The position numbers and the translations under genes are program-made. Below are positions 14,579-15,798 of a DNA stretch of 15,798 nt, piece by piece. The DNA comes from Actinomycetota bacterium (GTDB taxonomy: Bacteria; Actinomycetota; Actinomycetes; S36-B12; UBA5976): positions 1 to 15,798 of the forward strand of contig JAPLBX010000099.1 of NCBI GenBank assembly GCA_026392535.1, in the 5' to 3' direction. Below the pieces are notes generated by a model. It ran no database searches. It was not told the DNA's origin and was given only the letters and a program-made list of their open reading frames with translations. The stretch's first letter is position 1; each line of letters begins with the position of its first letter.

Positions 14579-15798
14579 ACCTCGCTGATTTAAATCGAAA
14601 CAGCGATTGGTCTCAAATCCGAGTAACAGTTCTAGGGCTTGGAATTGCTGGTTATGCAGCTGCAGATAACTTAACTTTTCTTGGCGCACAAGTAACCGCA
14701 ATTGATGAGCGAGACACACTTGATTTGCAAGAGAAGAAAAACATTCTTGAAACTTTAGGTGCAACCGTAATTCTTGGCGAGCCATTGGCATTACCTGCTG
14801 TTTCAAACATAGTGGTGGTATCACCAGGCTTACCACCAACTCACCAAGTTATTCAATCCGCAATTGCAAATGGAATTCCGGTCTGGGGCGAATTGGAAGT
14901 TGCCTGGCGACTTCGTGATCTTGATAATCCTGCACCATGGCTATGTGTCACGGGAACTAACGGCAAAACCACCACCACGTTGATGCTTGAAGCAATGTTG
15001 CAGGCACAAGGTTTGCGCGCTGTAGCGGCTGGAAATATCGGACGCAGTTTGATTGAAGTTGTAATGGACCCAGATCCTTATGATGTGATTGCAGTTGAGG
15101 TTGGCGCACCACAACTGCCTTTTGTTTATTCAATGAGCCCGCTAGCTTCGGTTTGCCTGAATATTGCCGAGGATCATGTTGATCACTTTGGTTCAATGGA
15201 AGCCTATGTTTCGGCAAAAGCAAAAATATTTGAACGGACCCAAGTTGCCGCAATCTATAACTGCAATGATGAAAAAACTTTGAAGATGGTCCAAGAAGCA
15301 GAAGTGGTCGAAGGATGCCGAGCAGTCGGATTCACACTTCAAGTTCCAAAGCCTGGCGAATTCGGAATAGTGGAAGAGTTTTTGATTGATCGCACCTTTG
15401 TCAACGACACCAGAGCAGAAGCGACCGAATTAGCAGAGCTTGACGATGTGCAGCCAGCAGCAATTCACAATGTTGAAAATGCTTTGGCTGCCGCTGCTTT
15501 GGCCCGCGCTTATGGGATTTCACCAGAAGCTGTGAAGCTGGGTTTAAAACAATTCCAACCCGCAGCACACAGAGTGGCATATGTGGCAACGGTAAACGGC
15601 GTCAAATACATAGATGACTCAAAAGCAACCAATGCACATGCAGCCCAAACAGCCATCAAATCTTTTGAAAATGTAATTTGGATTGCTGGTGGCGACGCTA
15701 AAGGACAAGATTTCACCGAACTTGCCAAAAGCGTCGCAAACAAGATCAAAGCGGTAGTTTTGCTTGGGCGAGATCGCGCACTTATTAAATCTGCAATA
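14575..15798 (+). CDS. murD: UDP-MurNAc-L-alanine--D-glutamate ligase (3'-truncated)
   Basis: The frame is open to the window edge (408 codons of an expected 450-490). MurD adds D-glutamate to UDP-MurNAc-L-Ala in the cytoplasm. The N-terminal uridine-binding fold shows VLGLGIAGYAAA, then VSPGLPP, the P-loop CVTGTNGKTTTT with Lys131, NIAEDHVDHFGSMEAY with the SAKAKIF lysine expected to be carbamylated, HNVENALAAAA, YIDDSKATNAHA and IAGGDAKGQD, all MurD-specific. One motif departs from the family: the usual E-[LV]-S-S-F-Q-L reads EVGAPQL (Gly177-Ala-Pro-Gln-Leu181). The chosen start GTG 14575 overlaps the mraY stop by 4 nt (GTGA). An in-frame ATG at 14563 would add four residues but would have almost no spacing from its GGGGA. 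Confidence 0.95.
   Translation, partial: MNLADLNRNSDWSQIRVTVLGLGIAGYAAADNLTFLGAQVTAIDERDTLDLQEKKNILETLGATVILGEPLALPAVSNIVVVSPGLPPTHQVIQSAIANGIPVWGELEVAWRLRDLDNPAPWLCVTGTNGKTTTTLMLEAMLQAQGLRAVAAGNIGRSLIEVVMDPDPYDVIAVEVGAPQLPFVYSMSPLASVCLNIAEDHVDHFGSMEAYVSAKAKIFERTQVAAIYNCNDEKTLKMVQEAEVVEGCRAVGFTLQVPKPGEFGIVEEFLIDRTFVNDTRAEATELAELDDVQPAAIHNVENALAAAALARAYGISPEAVKLGLKQFQPAAHRVAYVATVNGVKYIDDSKATNAHAAQTAIKSFENVIWIAGGDAKGQDFTELAKSVANKIKAVVLLGRDRALIKSAI

Noticed and set aside
1..15798. CRISPR arrays, insertion sequences, phage genes or attachment sites
   Set aside because: No spaced direct-repeat array, transposase, integrase or terminal repeat was seen; the genes are core functions in a conserved order.

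Overview
The window looks like chromosomal DNA of a moderately AT-rich actinobacterium (a sampled coding stretch is about 47% G+C by hand count). Actinobacterial signatures are the DUF3040-mraZ-rsmH-ftsL-ftsI-murE-murF-mraY-murD order, a DUF6504/DnaE2/DinB cluster, a TCGAAC-N4-GTTCGA SOS box, and a meso-diaminopimelate-type MurE. The G+C content suggests a streamlined freshwater lineage of the Nanopelagicales (acI) kind. That placement is an inference.

All genes are on the + strand and fall into three blocks. Block 1 (2-874) is the 3' end of a membrane acyltransferase with a C-terminal SGNH domain. Block 2 (about 880-6645) is a probable SOS transcription unit. It has a consensus-like promoter overlapped by a perfect 32-bp palindrome containing a LexA box, then an unusually G+C-rich intergenic segment that can fold into several strong hairpins, then DUF6504, dnaE2, dinB and a small DUF3040 membrane protein, ending at a clear intrinsic terminator. 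Block 3 (about 6700 to the window end) is the division and cell wall (dcw) operon. Its leader carries four direct repeats with a 10-bp period that resemble MraZ boxes. After mraZ comes a long imperfect hairpin at the position of the actinobacterial mraW RNA motif. Then come rsmH, ftsL, ftsI, murE, murF, mraY and a truncated murD, most of them joined by 1-4 nt stop/start overlaps.

Functionally, block 2 would supply damage-induced translesion synthesis. DnaE2 would be the C-family polymerase and DinB, which has a sliding-clamp motif QLDLGL, the only Y-family polymerase in view; no imuA'/imuB pair is present. Block 3 makes the lipid-linked peptidoglycan precursor (MurE, MurF, MurD, MraY) and part of the septal machine (FtsL, FtsI), under likely MraZ autoregulation. 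The most interesting unexplained items are the structured G+C-rich segment between the SOS operator and the mutasome genes, the MraZ-box/mraW-RNA region with an 8-nt complementarity between the RNA loop and the mraZ ribosome binding region, the two gene pairs split only by an in-frame stop region, and a non-canonical MurD motif.
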